Assembly: GCA_023055505.1 (NCBI GenBank)
Contig: JALIRH010000108.1
Span: forward strand, 744,001-808,000
Origin: Callipepla californica brunnescens
Lineage: Eukaryota; Chordata; Aves; Galliformes; Odontophoridae
Reading direction: 5' to 3'
Length of the DNA stretch: 64,000 nt
Below, in pieces: positions 1-12,290 of the stretch. The position numbers and the translations under genes were made by a program. How positions within the stretch are numbered: the stretch's first letter is position 1; each line of letters starts with the position of its first letter. Under the pieces are notes generated by a model. It was not told the DNA's origin. It ran no database searches and saw only the letters and a list, made by a program, of their open reading frames with translations.

Positions 1-150
1 AGCAAGGGAGTTGTTGCCCAGGGATGAGATGTACCTCATGCTCCCAGGGACGGAGAGCAGGAGAGCCACTAGATGTGCCCAGCGCTCCAGGGTTACGTGA
101 GGGACTGCACTGACTGCAGGTGTTGGGGCACCAGGGCCAAGCCAACTCAC

Positions 151-3100
151 CGAACACCTGCAGGCTGGACAGCACAGCATGGACTCGCAGCACCTCCCGC
201 AGGGTGGCCCTGCGTGTGCTGAGGGGGATGTGGCAGACACGGGGATCGCTCCGGCTGAGGTGGGGGTTCCTGCCATCAAAGAGCAGCGCCCGGTTGTGAC
301 GAGGGGCTCGGAGAAAGATGCGCTGAGCTTCCTTCAGGTGCTGTGCCCAAGCTGCTAACAGGCCCTGAATATCCTGGGGAAGAAAGGGAGGATTCATGGA
401 GTCCTGAGCGCACAGCACGGGCACCAGCAGCTCTGGAACAGGCATAGGTTCAGGACACAGTACCCTCAATTGGGCCCTGACCCCATTCTGGAGCTCACAC
501 CCTGTGTATGAACTCCAGCGGTGGCACAGCACCATCACACAGTGCTGGTTGCAACCATATGTCCCTACTGAAAGCCCAAACCTGTGGTCCATCCCCACCT
601 TGAGCAGAGCAGCCTCATTGTAACGTCGTAGAGAGGCTCCTGCCAATCTGGGTGCTGACCCTGGGGTCTGGGCATCCCGTAGGCTCTGCGCTGTGCCCCG
701 CCGGGCTCGCACAGTGTAGCGGTGGAAGGTCTTGTGCTCCTGTACCTGGGGGCTACAGAGAAGGGCAGGCATAAGCAGTGGGGACCAACGCACAGAGAGA
801 AAGCGATCTGATACTCCATGGGACCCTGTAAAATTTGCTGCTTGTCCCTGAGGCCTCAAAGATTAACGTTTCTCTTGCAGTGCAATTGGGGTTAGCCAAC
901 CCTTAAGCAGAGGAGTTGCAGTGCCCAGGGCATGAAAAACACTGTGATGGAGGACTAAGGAGATGCTGACCTTCAGGGAAGGGCCCATCCAACAGTTGGC
1001 CCCGCTTGTCCCTGCCCACAGGGACAACCTCAGCCTTGTGCCCTTGTACTCACCCACGGAACACAGCTCCTGCAAAGTGCCCGCCGCCCATCATCAGCAC
1101 AACCCAGCATGTGCTTGCACTGAGGCTCTGCAGTGATGCTATCAGCTCTGCTGGCTCCTCGCTGCCACCCTGAGACACAAACACTCCTGTTAGTATCTAT
1201 GGGATTACTCCACTACTTGCTGACCCCAAGAAATAGGCCATCCCCACTAATGGCATGTACACAGTCCTAGTCACACAAATGGGGGCATCTCAGCTGCAGC
1301 AAGCCTGAGGCACCAGAATTCTCCCTTTCCCTCAAGGGGCCCCAGGGATTTCAGGCAGATGTGTGCACCCCAGTGGCACACCTCTTTCCCAACAAGCTGG
1401 ACTGTGACTTGCCTTCCCAGTGCTCAGTATGCAACGATAGGCGGAGATGAGCTGTCCCTTTGCATTTTGGAGCAACACCTTGTGGGAGCGGGGATGCTGG
1501 GGAGTGGCAGGGCTATTGCTGGCAGGGGGAGGTGATTCTGATCCACTGCTTGCATCAGAACTCTCTGAATCAGATCCTGAGATGCTAGAAATATCACCTG
1601 CAGGGAAGAGAAAATGGGGCAGTGGAGCAAGACAAAGATCAACAAACAGCCTATCCAAAACTTTGCAGGTAGCTCCAGGGATCAGCCTGCAGCACCGATG
1701 TATCAGATAGGTTGAAAAGACTGCGAACATGGACAGGCAGCTGGCAGCTTCACCCCCAGGCAGAACAGCAAAGTCACTAGAAGTCTCTAGGCCCTTCCGA
1801 GGCAGCCCCGTTCTTCACCTGCTCTGCTCTTCTCCTCAAATTCTTCCACTGGCAGTGCCTGGTGCCCCTGGAGTCTCTGCTTCAGGTTGAAGCGGTGCCA
1901 GTCAAGTCGATAGTGCTCAGTCTGTGGAGAAAAGAGTGAGTCAGCAGGGTCCTGGAACTTCATAGAAGCCACCTTTATCAAAGGCCCCACAGTGACAGAC
2001 TCCAACTCATACCAATTCTGGGGCCACAGGAAATCACTGTACACCGAGTCAGTGAGCCAGTTAATCATTAACCTAAACAGACCCAGGCCTGCACTGTGCC
2101 GTGCTGCACGTGCAGCTTGGCCTTCATGCCTCTGATGTGCTGCAGAAATCCCGTGGCTGCAGGATAAACTCAGCTGGGTCACTGAAACAGAGCAGCCCAC
2201 AGACAGCTCCCACTCAATAGCAGCAATTACGCCTCCTGCGTGGCCTTGCCTTTTTCCAGATCTGCATCAAGAAGTGCTCATGTGAGCATCCTTTAAATAT
2301 TACAGTAGGAAAGATGAATGTAGTTGCTCCATTTTAAGAAAACACTGTGAGAGTTTGAAGGACTACAGTGGGAAAACCTTTGCAAGGACTGCATCTGTTC
2401 AGCACTGGATAGGAGGTGGCACTCTGTCTGAAGGCCCATCACACCATGTGATTCAGGACTCCCAGCATTTAAGGGGATGGATGTAAGAGCATTTGCACTA
2501 TCGTCTTTTTCTTGTAGTGCTGCCTCAAGTGAAAGACATTCAGTGATACTGCAGAGTCTGAATGCCTTTACCACCATCATGAGGAAACAGCACCTCCTGG
2601 TGCCAACAAGGTTACGCATCACCAAAATTGGGCTATCCTCAAACAGCACAGTCCGGTCCGACCTGCCAGACTCCATGAGTAAGCCCCAGCTAAGCCGCAA
2701 GCAGCAGCGGTCACTGGGCAGCGTGGTGTGGGGCAGCACCCAGCAAGCCATGACAGCAAGCTCACCTGCTCCTCCCGGCTGCCGAACTCCTGGCCGCAGG
2801 TGGAGCAGCACATCCGCTCCGGCACCTCGGGGATTGTGCCGGCCTTCTCCCCTCCGTGTGTGGCTGCGGGTTTCTCTGAAAGAAGCAGACAGGGCTGTGC
2901 AGCACCACAGAGAGCTCCTGTGTCTTAGCCCCACGCAGCCTGGCCACGCATGCGGCACAAGGCAGGAGAGGGAGCCTCGGGGACCCCGTGGTGACGGCTA
3001 CAGGCCAGGAGGAGCCCATCCAGACGCTGCAGGGCAGCTCTGCCGCCCAGCACTCCCCGATCCCCGCCCGGCACGCAGCCCCCTCGCACCGCACAGACCA

Positions 3101-3233
3101 ACGCACCGTGCCTTGCAGGCGCCGGCTCGGCAGCCGAGGGATTCGCAGCGAACCCGCTGACGAGGGACAGCCCGCGCAGGAGGACGGTGTCCTGGGCAGC
3201 GTGGAAAACCGACCGGCTCTCTGGGGCCGGCAT
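151..3233 (-). CDS. ANKZF1: ANKZF1 (Vms1 homologue), 5' part, seven coding exons, 3' end outside window
   Basis: Peptidyl-tRNA hydrolase of ribosome-associated quality control: the family frees stalled nascent chains from 60S subunits and works with p97/VCP. Coding exons in transcript order: 3233-3107, 2875-2766, 1921-1819, 1597-1413, 1169-1054, 752-599, 373-151, giving 339 codons with every phase matching. The C2H2-type finger is split over exons 2 and 3 (CCSTCGQEF, then HYRLDWHRF). Exons 4-7 carry the VLRF1 release domain; RRGTAQ places the catalytic glutamine near residue 236 (human Gln246). The ankyrin repeats and p97-binding tail lie beyond position 1. The start is the first ATG in frame with the conserved GLSLVS segment; in-frame GTG codons upstream were not used. 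Intron 4 (1412-1170) begins with GC. The gene diverges from ATG9A. Gene identity is firm; positions 1-150 look intronic. Confidence 0.93.
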
Positions 3234-3520
3234 CGGCCCGGCTCGCCCCTCCCCCCCCAGCCCGGGCCGCAGCCCCGACGCGTCCCCTCCCGCGCCCCGA
3301 GGCAGCACCGGAAGTGCGGGCGGCAGCCGCGGCCACTTCCGGCACTCCCCCTACGGGGCGCCGCGAGGCTCATTCCGCCGCCCGCCCTCCCGCGCTCCCA
3401 TTGGCCCAGCGCGGACCCGCCCCGCCATCGCCATCGGGCGGTGCGGCCGCCAGTCGCGTGCTGAGGCGGGGCCGGGCCCGGGGCTGCGGCCGGCGGCGGC
3501 GGCGGCGGCGGGGTCCGGCC
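3234..3520. promoter_or_regulatory. Divergent CpG-island promoter of ANKZF1 and ATG9A
   Basis: Only 287 bases separate the two start codons. The stretch is very GC- and CpG-rich. It holds ccggaagtg (3308-3316) and its exact reverse complement cacttccgg (3334-3342), both ETS/GABP-type sites; an inverted CCAAT box (ccattgg, 3398-3404); and GC boxes near 3418. No TATA box is seen. ETS plus NF-Y plus GC boxes is typical of two-way housekeeping promoters. Transcription start sites are inferred, not seen. Confidence 0.8.
3491..3511 (+). repeat. (CGG)7 tract in the ATG9A 5' leader
   Basis: Seven uninterrupted CGG units end nine bases before the ATG9A start codon. Such leader repeats are often length-variable and structured in RNA; any effect here is inference. 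Confidence 0.8.
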
Positions 3521-6500
3521 ATGGCCCACCTGGAGACGCAGTACCAGCGGCTGGAGAGCTCCTCCACCGAGTCCCCGCCCGGCGGCGGCGATCTCCTCGT
3601 GCACGTCCCGGAGGGTGCTAAGTGTGAGTCTGGGGCCTGGGCGGCGGCAGGCCGGGACGGGGTAGCAGGCCGGGACGGGGTGGCAGGCCGAGGTTGAGGC
3701 CCGTAGGCAGCGGTGGAGCGGGCTGGGGGCTGTATGCGGCCGGGAGGGCCCCGAGCTCGGGTTATGCCTGGCTTTCACGCTGCCTCTCCTCCCTGCAGCT
3801 CCCTGGCACCACATAGAGAACCTGGACCTCTTCTTCTCTCGGATATCCTTTCGCAGGCTGTGCGGGGGCGAGGTGGGGGGCTGTGTGGGTAGGGGAGAGA
3901 GGTTTGGCTGAGGGCTTGTGGGTGTCAGTGGGACAGCGGCCTCGCTGTCCCGTGTGGGAGGGAAGGAGTCTCCCGGCTGTTCTCCTTGACTGTAGTTTTC
4001 ACGTCTATAACTTGCATCAGAAGAATGGCTTCACCTGCATGCTCATCGGAGAGATCTTTGAGCTCATGTAAGTGCGTAGTGCCCCTGCACTGGGGTCTCA
4101 ACAGTGGCCAGGGAACAGCCACAGGAGTCTGCTAAGCTCCTGCAGTTGTGTGGGCAGGAGGATTCCTGTTACAGTCATCCTGTGAGCTCTTCGTTAGTTT
4201 TCTGCGCCCCACACCTTCAGTTCAGTTTGTGGAACTGGTACCTTTGAGCTTTCCCTCTGTCTAGCTTTGGGAGCTCGTGAGCCTGCATCTCCAAGATGCG
4301 TGACCCTGTGCTCCTGCCTGCTTCAGGAGGAGGGAGAAGGCTTCCCTCATTATTCCTCTTTTTCTTCACAGGCAGTTCATCTTTGTGGTGGCATTTACTA
4401 CCTTTCTTATTAGCTGCGTTGATTATGATATTCTTTTTGCCAACAAAGCGGTGAATCACAGCCAGCATCCCAGTGACCCCATTAAAGTGACTCTACCAGA
4501 TGCTTTTCTGCCTCCAAATGTCTGCAGTGGAAGGTAGGGGCAGCCACGGCACCACTTGTGCATTCTCAGGTGCTGGTAGCTCTTGCCTGGGGCTCATGTC
4601 CCACTGCATGCTGCCTTCTTTCTTGCAGAATCCAGGCAAACAGCTTCCTCATCTGCATCCTGGTGATAGCTGGGGTTTTCTGGATCCACAGACTTGTCAA
4701 ATTTATCTACAACATTTGCTGCTATTGGGAGATTCACTCTTTCTACATCAATGCCCTCAGAATCCCCATGGTAAGTAGGTGGGACAAGGGCTGCGTGTGG
4801 TACGGGAAGTGGGAGGCATTTGGAGGTGAGAAGCAGCTCACCTTCATTCCTCTCTGGAGCCAGCTTCTCCAAGAGACTTGCTCTGAATGCTCAGTCCTCT
4901 GCTTCAGGCTATGTGACTGCATGGATTTCCATCCAGCTTCTTCTCCAGCAGCCAATTTGCTGCTTGTTGCCCGCTCTGCCCAGCCTGCCTCTCGCTGTGC
5001 TGGCACTTGCATCTGCCATCTGCCACTCCATATGTTTATTCTTCTGTGGTGGCCTTTTCTGCGATGCTTTTCAGCAGAGAAGGCATAAGTGAGGATATTC
5101 TTGGACTTTCCTGGGAAGCAGACAGTATCAGCTTCCTTGTTTACAGACTGGAAAAATGAGGTGTGGAGCAACTCAGTTGTTGAAGATCATGCTGGTGATC
5201 AGTGTGGCAGAGCTGGGCTCTGAGGCTTGTGCATGCGTCCTTATCCAGGGTCCTTGCTCTGATGGACAGCACCAAAGGGTGTATGTGTGTATTTTGAGTA
5301 GAGGCTGTATCTTGAGAAAGATGGGATGAGCCAAGAGGCTTGGTTTGTCCCCACCTTTTCCACAGGCTGCCTCTGGGGATCTCTTTAAGTTCCCATCCCC
5401 TGTTCCTGCCTCCCTGTTGACTCTAAACAGCAGGACTGTGAGCTCTGGGAGGGAGGACCCATGCGAGGCTGGGCCTGTATTTGTGCCTCTTAACACAGCT
5501 GGCACGTGAGTGGCTGGAAAACAACCACCTATGCTATTAGAGAGGTAAAGGGCACTGGGGCATGGTTTGGAGCTTGCTTCCTGGGATGACTCAGGCTGAA
5601 GCAGCGCAGGAAGAGATGCCTGGTGCTTTGGTGTTGCTTGTGGCTTGTACACACCCCGAGGTGTGTGCTGGGACCTGCTGTTGGCTCAGCCCAGCCTCCA
5701 TCCCTGGAGCCTGCCCCTGACCTCACCGCTTTTCCTTCCAGTCCAACCTGCCCTACTACACCTGGCAGGAGGTACAGGCCCGCATTGTGCAGATCCAGAA
5801 GGAGCACCAGATCTGCATCCATAAGAAGGAACTGACAGAGCTGGACATCTACCACCGTATCCTCCGCTTCAAGAACTACATGGTGGCCATGGTGAACAAG
5901 TCACTGCTGCCCATCCGCTTCCGCCTGCCCCTGCTGGGAGACACCGTCTTCTACACACGTGGGCTTAAGTACAACTTCGAGCTCATCTTCTTCTGGGGGC
6001 CTGGCTCACTCTTCGAGAATGAATGGAGCCTGAAGGCTGAATACAAGCGGGCTGGGAACCGCCTGGAGCTGGCCGAGAAGCTCAGCACTCGCATCCTTTG
6101 GATTGGCATTGCCAACTTTCTCCTCTGCCCCCTCATCCTCATCTGGCAGATCCTCTACGCCTTCTTCAGCTACACGGAGATCCTGAAGCGGGAGCCGGGC
6201 AGCCTGGGCGCCCGCTGCTGGTCTCTGTACGGCCGCTGTTACCTCCGTCACTTCAATGAGCTAGACCATGAGCTGCAGTCACGTCTCAGCAAAGGTTACA
6301 AGCCAGCTTCCAAGTATATGAACTGCTTCATCTCCCCTCTCCTCACTATTGTGGCCAAAAACGTGGCCTTCTTTGCTGGCTCCATCCTGGCAGTGCTTAT
6401 CGCTCTCACCATCTACGATGAGGACGTGCTGGCAGTCGAGCATGTCCTGACCACGGTCACCCTTCTCGGGGTGGGCATCACGGTTTGCAGGTGAGGAGGT

Positions 6501-9500
6501 TCTGTGGTGGACAGGGATGGATGCTGCTGGCAGTATGGTGAGGGAGCAGTGAGGTTGACAGGCTTCATTTGAGTGCGGTCTTAGGTTGCAAGTGGACATG
6601 AATCTGTGTGAGTGAAGGGCACGGCTGGGGTGAGTCAGGGCAGGGCAGGCAGGAGAGGGGGCCAGTGGTGAACTTGGACACAGTGGCTATGGTGACGGCT
6701 TCAGTGTTGATATGAGGGAAGTTACTGGAGCCATACAACAACATCCCTGGGCTAGTCTGGCAGGAGGGTTTGTGTTGGAGTGAAGGCCACAGGTGAAGCT
6801 GTAGTATGTGTCAGTCTCCTCACTATCCCTGGATGAAATCTTCCAGGAATACTATGACGTTTCCCTGTTTTGCTCTGTAGGTCTTTCATCCCTGATCAGC
6901 ACCTGGTGTTTTGCCCTGAGCAGCTGCTGCGAGTCATCCTGGCACACATCCACTACATGCCTGACCACTGGCAGGGCAATGCCCACCGCTATGAGACGAG
7001 GGACGAGTTTGCTCAGCTCTTCCAGTACAAAGCGGTGAGCCTGGCTTGCAAGGGGCTGGGGTGGAAACCCTCTCCCATCCCTGGGCTGGCAGAGGGACAA
7101 GGGGCTTTTCTCATTAGCACCCTGCCCCAGAAGATGGCCTAGAGCTAGGGGGTCGGCTTTGGGGTTGGCAAGTTTCTTGACATCCTCAACCTTTTGCTGA
7201 GCTCTTCATCTTTGTACTCAGGTCTTCATTTTGGAGGAGCTTCTGAGTCCCATCATAACCCCTCTGATCCTCATCATCTGCCTGCGGCCCAAGTCCTTGG
7301 ACATAGTTGACTTTTTCCGCAACTTCACGGTGGAGGTGGTGGGGGTGGGTGACACCTGCTCGTTCGCCCAGATGGACGTGCGCCAGCATGGCCACCCAGC
7401 GGTAAGGTCCTCTGGGGGCTGTTTTCACACCTGGAGTCACTCAGGAGGGAGGAATGGGGATATTTGGAAATGTAGGAAGTCTGACTGATGATTTTAAAAG
7501 CTGGGCTGCTTCAGCCCAGGAGAGAGGCAGCCTAGGCGGGTGGGATTTATATTCCCTTCTACAAAGTTTACTCTGAAGAGAAAAAACAAATCTGTTTCCT
7601 GTGCCTGGGAATTTACTTGCCAGGAAAGAGTTTCGAGTGACAGGGCCATGAACTGGTAGGGGATGGACTCACTGTGGCAGGCAACTTATAAAAGCAGCCA
7701 TTTGTTGGCTGTAGTTGCTCCCACTGTGGATTGGATGGTGCAAAACAAAGCTTTCAGCTCTGTGAATGGCCTTCATCTCTCTAGTTCCCTTCCAGCAATG
7801 CATATTTAGGGATGGAGGTAGAAGGTGGGCAAAAAGCAAACTAGTTATGGGGCTTTTGGAATAGGGCATGCCTTCTGCTTGGCACCATGGCCCATTGCGC
7901 AGGTTGCTGTGTGCTGCCATATTCCTGGGCTTGGCATGAGTGTAAAGCAGATCCCGGTCTTCAGTCTCTCTTTGTGCTCCACAGTGGATGTCAGCAGGGA
8001 AGACGGAGGCCTCCATTTACCAGCAGGCTGAGGATGGCAAGACGGAGCTGTCCCTCATGCACTTTGCCATCACCAACCCCAAGTGGCAGCCACCCCGTGA
8101 GAGCACGGCCTTCATCGGCTTCCTGAAGGAGCGGGTGCACCGGGACAGCAGCGTGGCACTGGCCCAGCAGGCTGTGCTCCCTGAAAACGCCCTCTTCAGC
8201 TCCATCCAGTCCCTGCAGTCAGAGTCGGAGGTGCCCAGGATGGGGGGCTGGGCGGGAGGGATGTGGGACGGTCGTGGAGTTTTTGCTGGGTGCTGGCAAA
8301 CTGTGATAATCAGGTCTTCTGGACAGACTTTGGCCTTACCTGGGCCGTGTCCAGGGGTGCAAATATGATGGATCAGCACTTCCAGGGACAACTGGCTTTC
8401 TAGCGAAGGGCAGCTGGGTTTCCTATGCTCTGTGAGGTGGGAAAGGGGCCTGAGATCCCTCAGTTCTGTCTCAGTGGTGGGGATCAGGCCTCCGAGTCTG
8501 TGCAGGGCAGTGATTCTCTCTTCATTTTTGTCTCTGCAGCCTCACAGCCTGATTGCCAATGTGATAGCAGGCTCCTCAGTGCTAGGATTCCACATGGGCC
8601 GTGATGGACAGGCCTCTCGTCATCTTTCTGAAGTGGCTTCAGCCCTGCGTTCCTTCTCCCCGCTCCAGTCTGCCCAGCAGCCCTCTGGTGGCTTCCAGAC
8701 AGCAGGAAGGGATGGAGAGGGAACCCAGCCTCGTGGTTCCAGTGCCATGACAGCCTCTGGGTAAGGGCACGTGGCAGCCTTCACTGCCTGACCTAGGAGC
8801 AGACATCTGCAGAGAGAGGCTTGGTGGTATCTGGGTCTCTGTAAACATCATTCATGTTATCCATGGCAGTGCTGATGCGAGGACCGTGAGCTCGGGGAGC
8901 AGTGCCTGGGAGGGTCAGCTGCAGAGCATGATCCTGTCAGAGTATGCCTCCACTGAGATGAGTCTCCACGCACTCTACATGCATGAGGTGAGTTGAGCTA
9001 ACCAGAGGGATGCGGGCCCAGGGCAGGCAGGACTGGGGTGCCCTGCCTTTGGGTGGTTTGGACTGACTGGAAGTGCCTTACTGGGGAGAGGGTGCACTGG
9101 GGCATCTGAGCTCTTGCTACGTAGCTGACCCACCTGTGTCGTGGCTCTGCAGTTGCACAAGCAGCATGCCCAGCTGGAGCCCGAGCGGCACACCTGGCAC
9201 CGGCGAGAGAGTGACGAGAGTGGTGAGAGCACCCACGAGGAGTTGGACGCTCAGCGCAGTGCCCCCGTCCCCCTCCCTCGCTCTGCCAGCTACCCCTTCT
9301 CGTCACGGCAGCCTGCTGAGGAGACAGCCACGCTGCAGACGGGCTTCCAGCGGCGGTATGGTGGCATCACAGGTATGGGTGCTAGGGCAGAGGTCTGAGT
9401 CTTCTGGTCACAGTCCCATAACCCATGTCCTGTAATGATGAAGACTGGCAGCCCCCCAGGTAACTAATTCTCCTCATCTCTCCTGCAGACCCAGGCACGG

Positions 9501-9738
9501 TGCACAGAGCCCCGTCACACTTCTCCCGCCTCCCCCTGGGAGGCTGGGCTGAGGACGGGCAGTCAGCAAGACACCCGGAGCCCGTGCCAGAGGAGAGCTC
9601 AGAGGACGAGCTTCCACCGCAGATCCACAAGGTAGGGGTGGAGGCTGACAGGGGCAACACGTGCTCTGCGTGCCAGGTTGGGGACTGGCTGCCGGCACCC
9701 CGTAAGTGCCACGTGCCCTCTCTGTCTTGCAGGTATAG
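3521..9738 (+). CDS. ATG9A: ATG9A, autophagy-related lipid scramblase, complete, 14 coding exons
   Basis: Multispanning membrane protein of Golgi/endosomal vesicles that seeds autophagosomes and scrambles lipids delivered by ATG2. Exons: 3521-3623, 3799-3842, 4003-4067, 4372-4533, 4629-4770, 5742-6490, 6881-7034, 7222-7401, 7985-8230, 8540-8760, 8870-8987, 9153-9372, 9489-9631, 9733-9738. This gives 850 residues (human 839), all phases consistent, ending in HKV as in mammals. The N-terminal tail has the YQRLES tyrosine sorting motif and DLL; NHS near residue 100 fits the known glycosylation site. Hydrophobic helices lie in exons 4-6, and the serine-rich tail runs from exon 9. Exon 6 (749 bases) codes most of the core. 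Intron 2 (3843-4002) is an AT-AC, U12-type intron. The last coding exon carries only Val and the stop. Confidence 0.97.
3647..3690 (+). repeat. 18-bp tandem repeat in ATG9A intron 1
   Basis: About 2.4 copies of an 18-base unit beginning gcaggccgggacgggg; the first two differ at one position. A small GC-rich minisatellite with no evident function. Confidence 0.75.
3843..4002 (+). other. U12-type AT-AC intron (ATG9A intron 2)
   Basis: Begins ATATCCTTT, the minor-spliceosome 5' consensus. It contains TCCTTGAC (branch A at 3989) 13 bases before the 3' end, and ends in AC. Using these ends joins CGG to GTC and gives FFSRVYNLHQ, the conserved ATG9A sequence. No GT donor in the area restores it. 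Confidence 0.92.
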
Positions 9739-11800
9739 CCTTGCAGACTGGGGATCTTGTGGGGGTTGCAGACTGGAAGCCACCAGGGCAGCAGGATGCG
9801 GTGTCGGCCTGATTCCTCTCCTGTCCTGAGGGGATGGGGTAGTCAGAGGCTCCATTTTGTTGCCATCAATTGCTGATGAGACAAAACTGCCAGGCCAGCA
9901 GCTTTGCGGTGGCTCCTCGTGTCCAGCCGTGCGTCAAGCCAACGCCACTCTGACTCTTGTGGGGTGAATGCGTGTGTGAGTACATACATGTGTCTGTGTT
10001 CACATCTGTGTTGTCCATGTCGGAGGATCGCTGCAGAGCCATGACAGCTGACAGGACTGGCAGCGGGGAGCTGAGGACGGGCTCAGAGGTGGCAGCGACA
10101 GCTGCCGTTTTAAGGGATGTGACGAGGAGCTGGGACCTGCCTCCAAAATGAAGTCAGGGAGCTGGTGCCCTCCAGGGATGGCTGACAGCAGCGGGAGCTG
10201 TCGGAGCTGCCTAGCTCCGCCTGTAGCAGTGCTGGAACCACACCTGCAGCCCTGGGGAAGTGCCCTGCGCCGCATTCCACCTCACGGGGAGGACCAATGT
10301 TGCACACCTCGGTCTGGAACAGGACAGCAGTCACCCACCCCTCTCTTTGCACATGCGTGTGCTGCCCTGGCACCCTGATGCAGGATGGAACTCAGCCGCT
10401 ACTGTGTGGGTAGAGTTGGGAACAGCTCTGCTGCAGCTCCTCCCCAGCTCCCACGATAACTGCCCTGTCCAAGGCACACAGGAAAGGATCATGGAGTGGC
10501 AGTCCTGGGCCTCTGTCCCTCCCTGCTGGCAGCCTCCATGCTAGCCCTCTGCCTTGGGCTGAGGCAGCACTTCCTGCCCTGCACGGTGCTCAGGGGTTAT
10601 GGGCTGCTCCCAGGCCCTCTTGCAGTGCCAAAGAGCTGGTGCAGCCTGATGTCTCCTGGGAGCGCACGCAGCCCGCTTGGCGCTCACAGCGAAGGTCTTG
10701 TGCTCTGTGCGCTGATTCCCTTCCCCCAGGCATCATAAAGGCTTTTTTCCTACGCTCAGTCTGTGATGCATCGGGCCTGTTCTGTGGTATCAGCCTTTTC
10801 CTCCTGCCCTAACAATGGCTTCAGTGTGTCCTGCATCTCACCCAGGGGCTCCTGGCTCCTCCTTTCCTTCCTTCCTGAAGCAATCTTTTTGCAAGGATTG
10901 CCGTGGAGACCGTATGCTGAGCAGCTGCCTCATGTCATATGGGGGGGAAGAAGGGGTACCAGCGCAGCCCTGGGGTGATGGAAGGGGGAATCAGGATCCT
11001 GGCTTTACAGCGTGGCCTCGGCCCAGCGCTTCCCAGGATCATGCTGTTTTCCCTCACCTCTCTTGCAGTGACAGCTTGCAAGGACCTGCATCTTGGCTAC
11101 CCCTGCCCAGCTTTGTTTCCCCCACCCTTGCTCCTGTTGCCTGCAGTAGGGACTCGTGTTTTTTCCACGCCCTGCCCTCTTCTTCCTGGAGTGCAGGTGA
11201 CCTTTCTTTCACTGCCCAGCTATTGCCCTGTGCCCTTTGAGCCTGGGCCAGGCTCACTGAGCCAGCTGCTGCCGCACCACACCGACGCAGCAGGGACAGG
11301 AGTGAGGAGGTGGCAAACAGGGCTGGCTCTGCCCCTCACACCCGTGGCCCACCAGCTGGTCCTATCTGCAGCCCTTCAAGCACCCTGACGGTGCTAGAAC
11401 AGGGTGCTAGAAGATCCTCACAGGAACTGGGAGCGATGGTGATGTCCTTCCCCAGGCTGGGCAGCAAAGAGGGGCAGCCTCACGGAGCTTTGTGCCACTT
11501 GGGCCCGCCTCCCCGGTTCTATGTCCATGGGCAGTGCTTGGAGCCCCTGAGGGGACTTCAGAGGCTGCACACCGGGGGAAAGCAGAGCCCTGTGGCTGGG
11601 CTAGCGGGAGGGAGAGGCCGGGCAGGAGTCCTCGCCGCATGTTGTGCTTGTGTCGTCGGTGTCCCCTGTGCATGGCGAGCCGCTCTTCTTCATCTCCTTC
11701 CTGGGTGTGCGGGCACGGGGCGCCCAGGGAGGGTCGCGCCGCAGCCCTGTGCCCTCACTGTACAGCTGTCTTACCATCCAATAAAGATGGGGTGTGTCAT
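9739..11800 (+). other. ATG9A 3' untranslated region
   Basis: About 2 kb without a supported gene between the ATG9A stop and the AATAAA at 11780. It has no long conserved-looking frame and no other polyadenylation hexamer that stands out. I take it as one long 3' UTR; a shorter form ending earlier cannot be excluded. Confidence 0.6.
11780..11785 (+). terminator. ATG9A polyadenylation signal AATAAA
   Basis: Canonical AATAAA followed within about 30 bases by a GT-rich stretch (ggtgtgtcat). It lies in the right order before the ABCB6 CpG island. Confidence 0.7.
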
Positions 11801-11859
11801 CCTCGTGCTGTCTGAGTGTCACGCTGCAGTAAGGGTGGAAGGCAGCGCGGTGCCGAGCC

Positions 11860-12290
11860 AGACAGCGCAACGCCTCGTTCCTTTCGCTGGGCGGTGGGGC
11901 AGAGCCGCCGTCACCGTGCCGCAGCAGCGAGGCGGCCTCGGGGTTACCCGGATCCGTGCGGCCGAAGCAGCAGCTGAAGCAGCGCTAAGCCCGGCGGGCC
12001 GGGGGCCAGCGGGAGCTATAAATACCGGCCGCGCTCCGTCCCGCCCGACCTCTGCGGGGCTATCTCCGCGCTCCAGCCGCAGGGCCGCTCGCCGCGATAA
12101 AGCAGCGCCGGGGCCGCTCCCCCGGCCGGGACTCCCCGCGGCATCGCCCCACGTGGAGGCACTTCGGGGGCGGGGCGGGGCCGAGCGGTGCGGGGCCGGA
12201 GGGGGAAGGACGGGGGGAGGGCCGCGGGGCGGGGAGCGGGGCGGGGCCGGGCCGGGGCCTGCGGGAGGTGCGGGGAGCGGCGCGGGGCAG
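11860..12290 (+). promoter_or_regulatory. ABCB6 CpG-island promoter and noncoding exon 1
   Basis: GC-rich island containing TATAAATA at 12017-12024. Downstream, a GTGAGC donor at 12291 is the likely end of a noncoding first exon; the matching acceptor is at 13001, so ABCB6 intron 1 would be 12291-13001. The putative leader (about 12050-12290) has no ATG. A TATA box in a CpG island is uncommon, and it reads almost as well on the minus strand, so its use is unproven. Confidence 0.55.

Noticed and set aside
2762..3814. 350-codon minus-strand frame across the ANKZF1-ATG9A promoter
   Set aside because: It crosses a promoter, ANKZF1 exon 2 and the ATG9A start in one frame; composition is Pro/Gly/Arg noise from CpG content.
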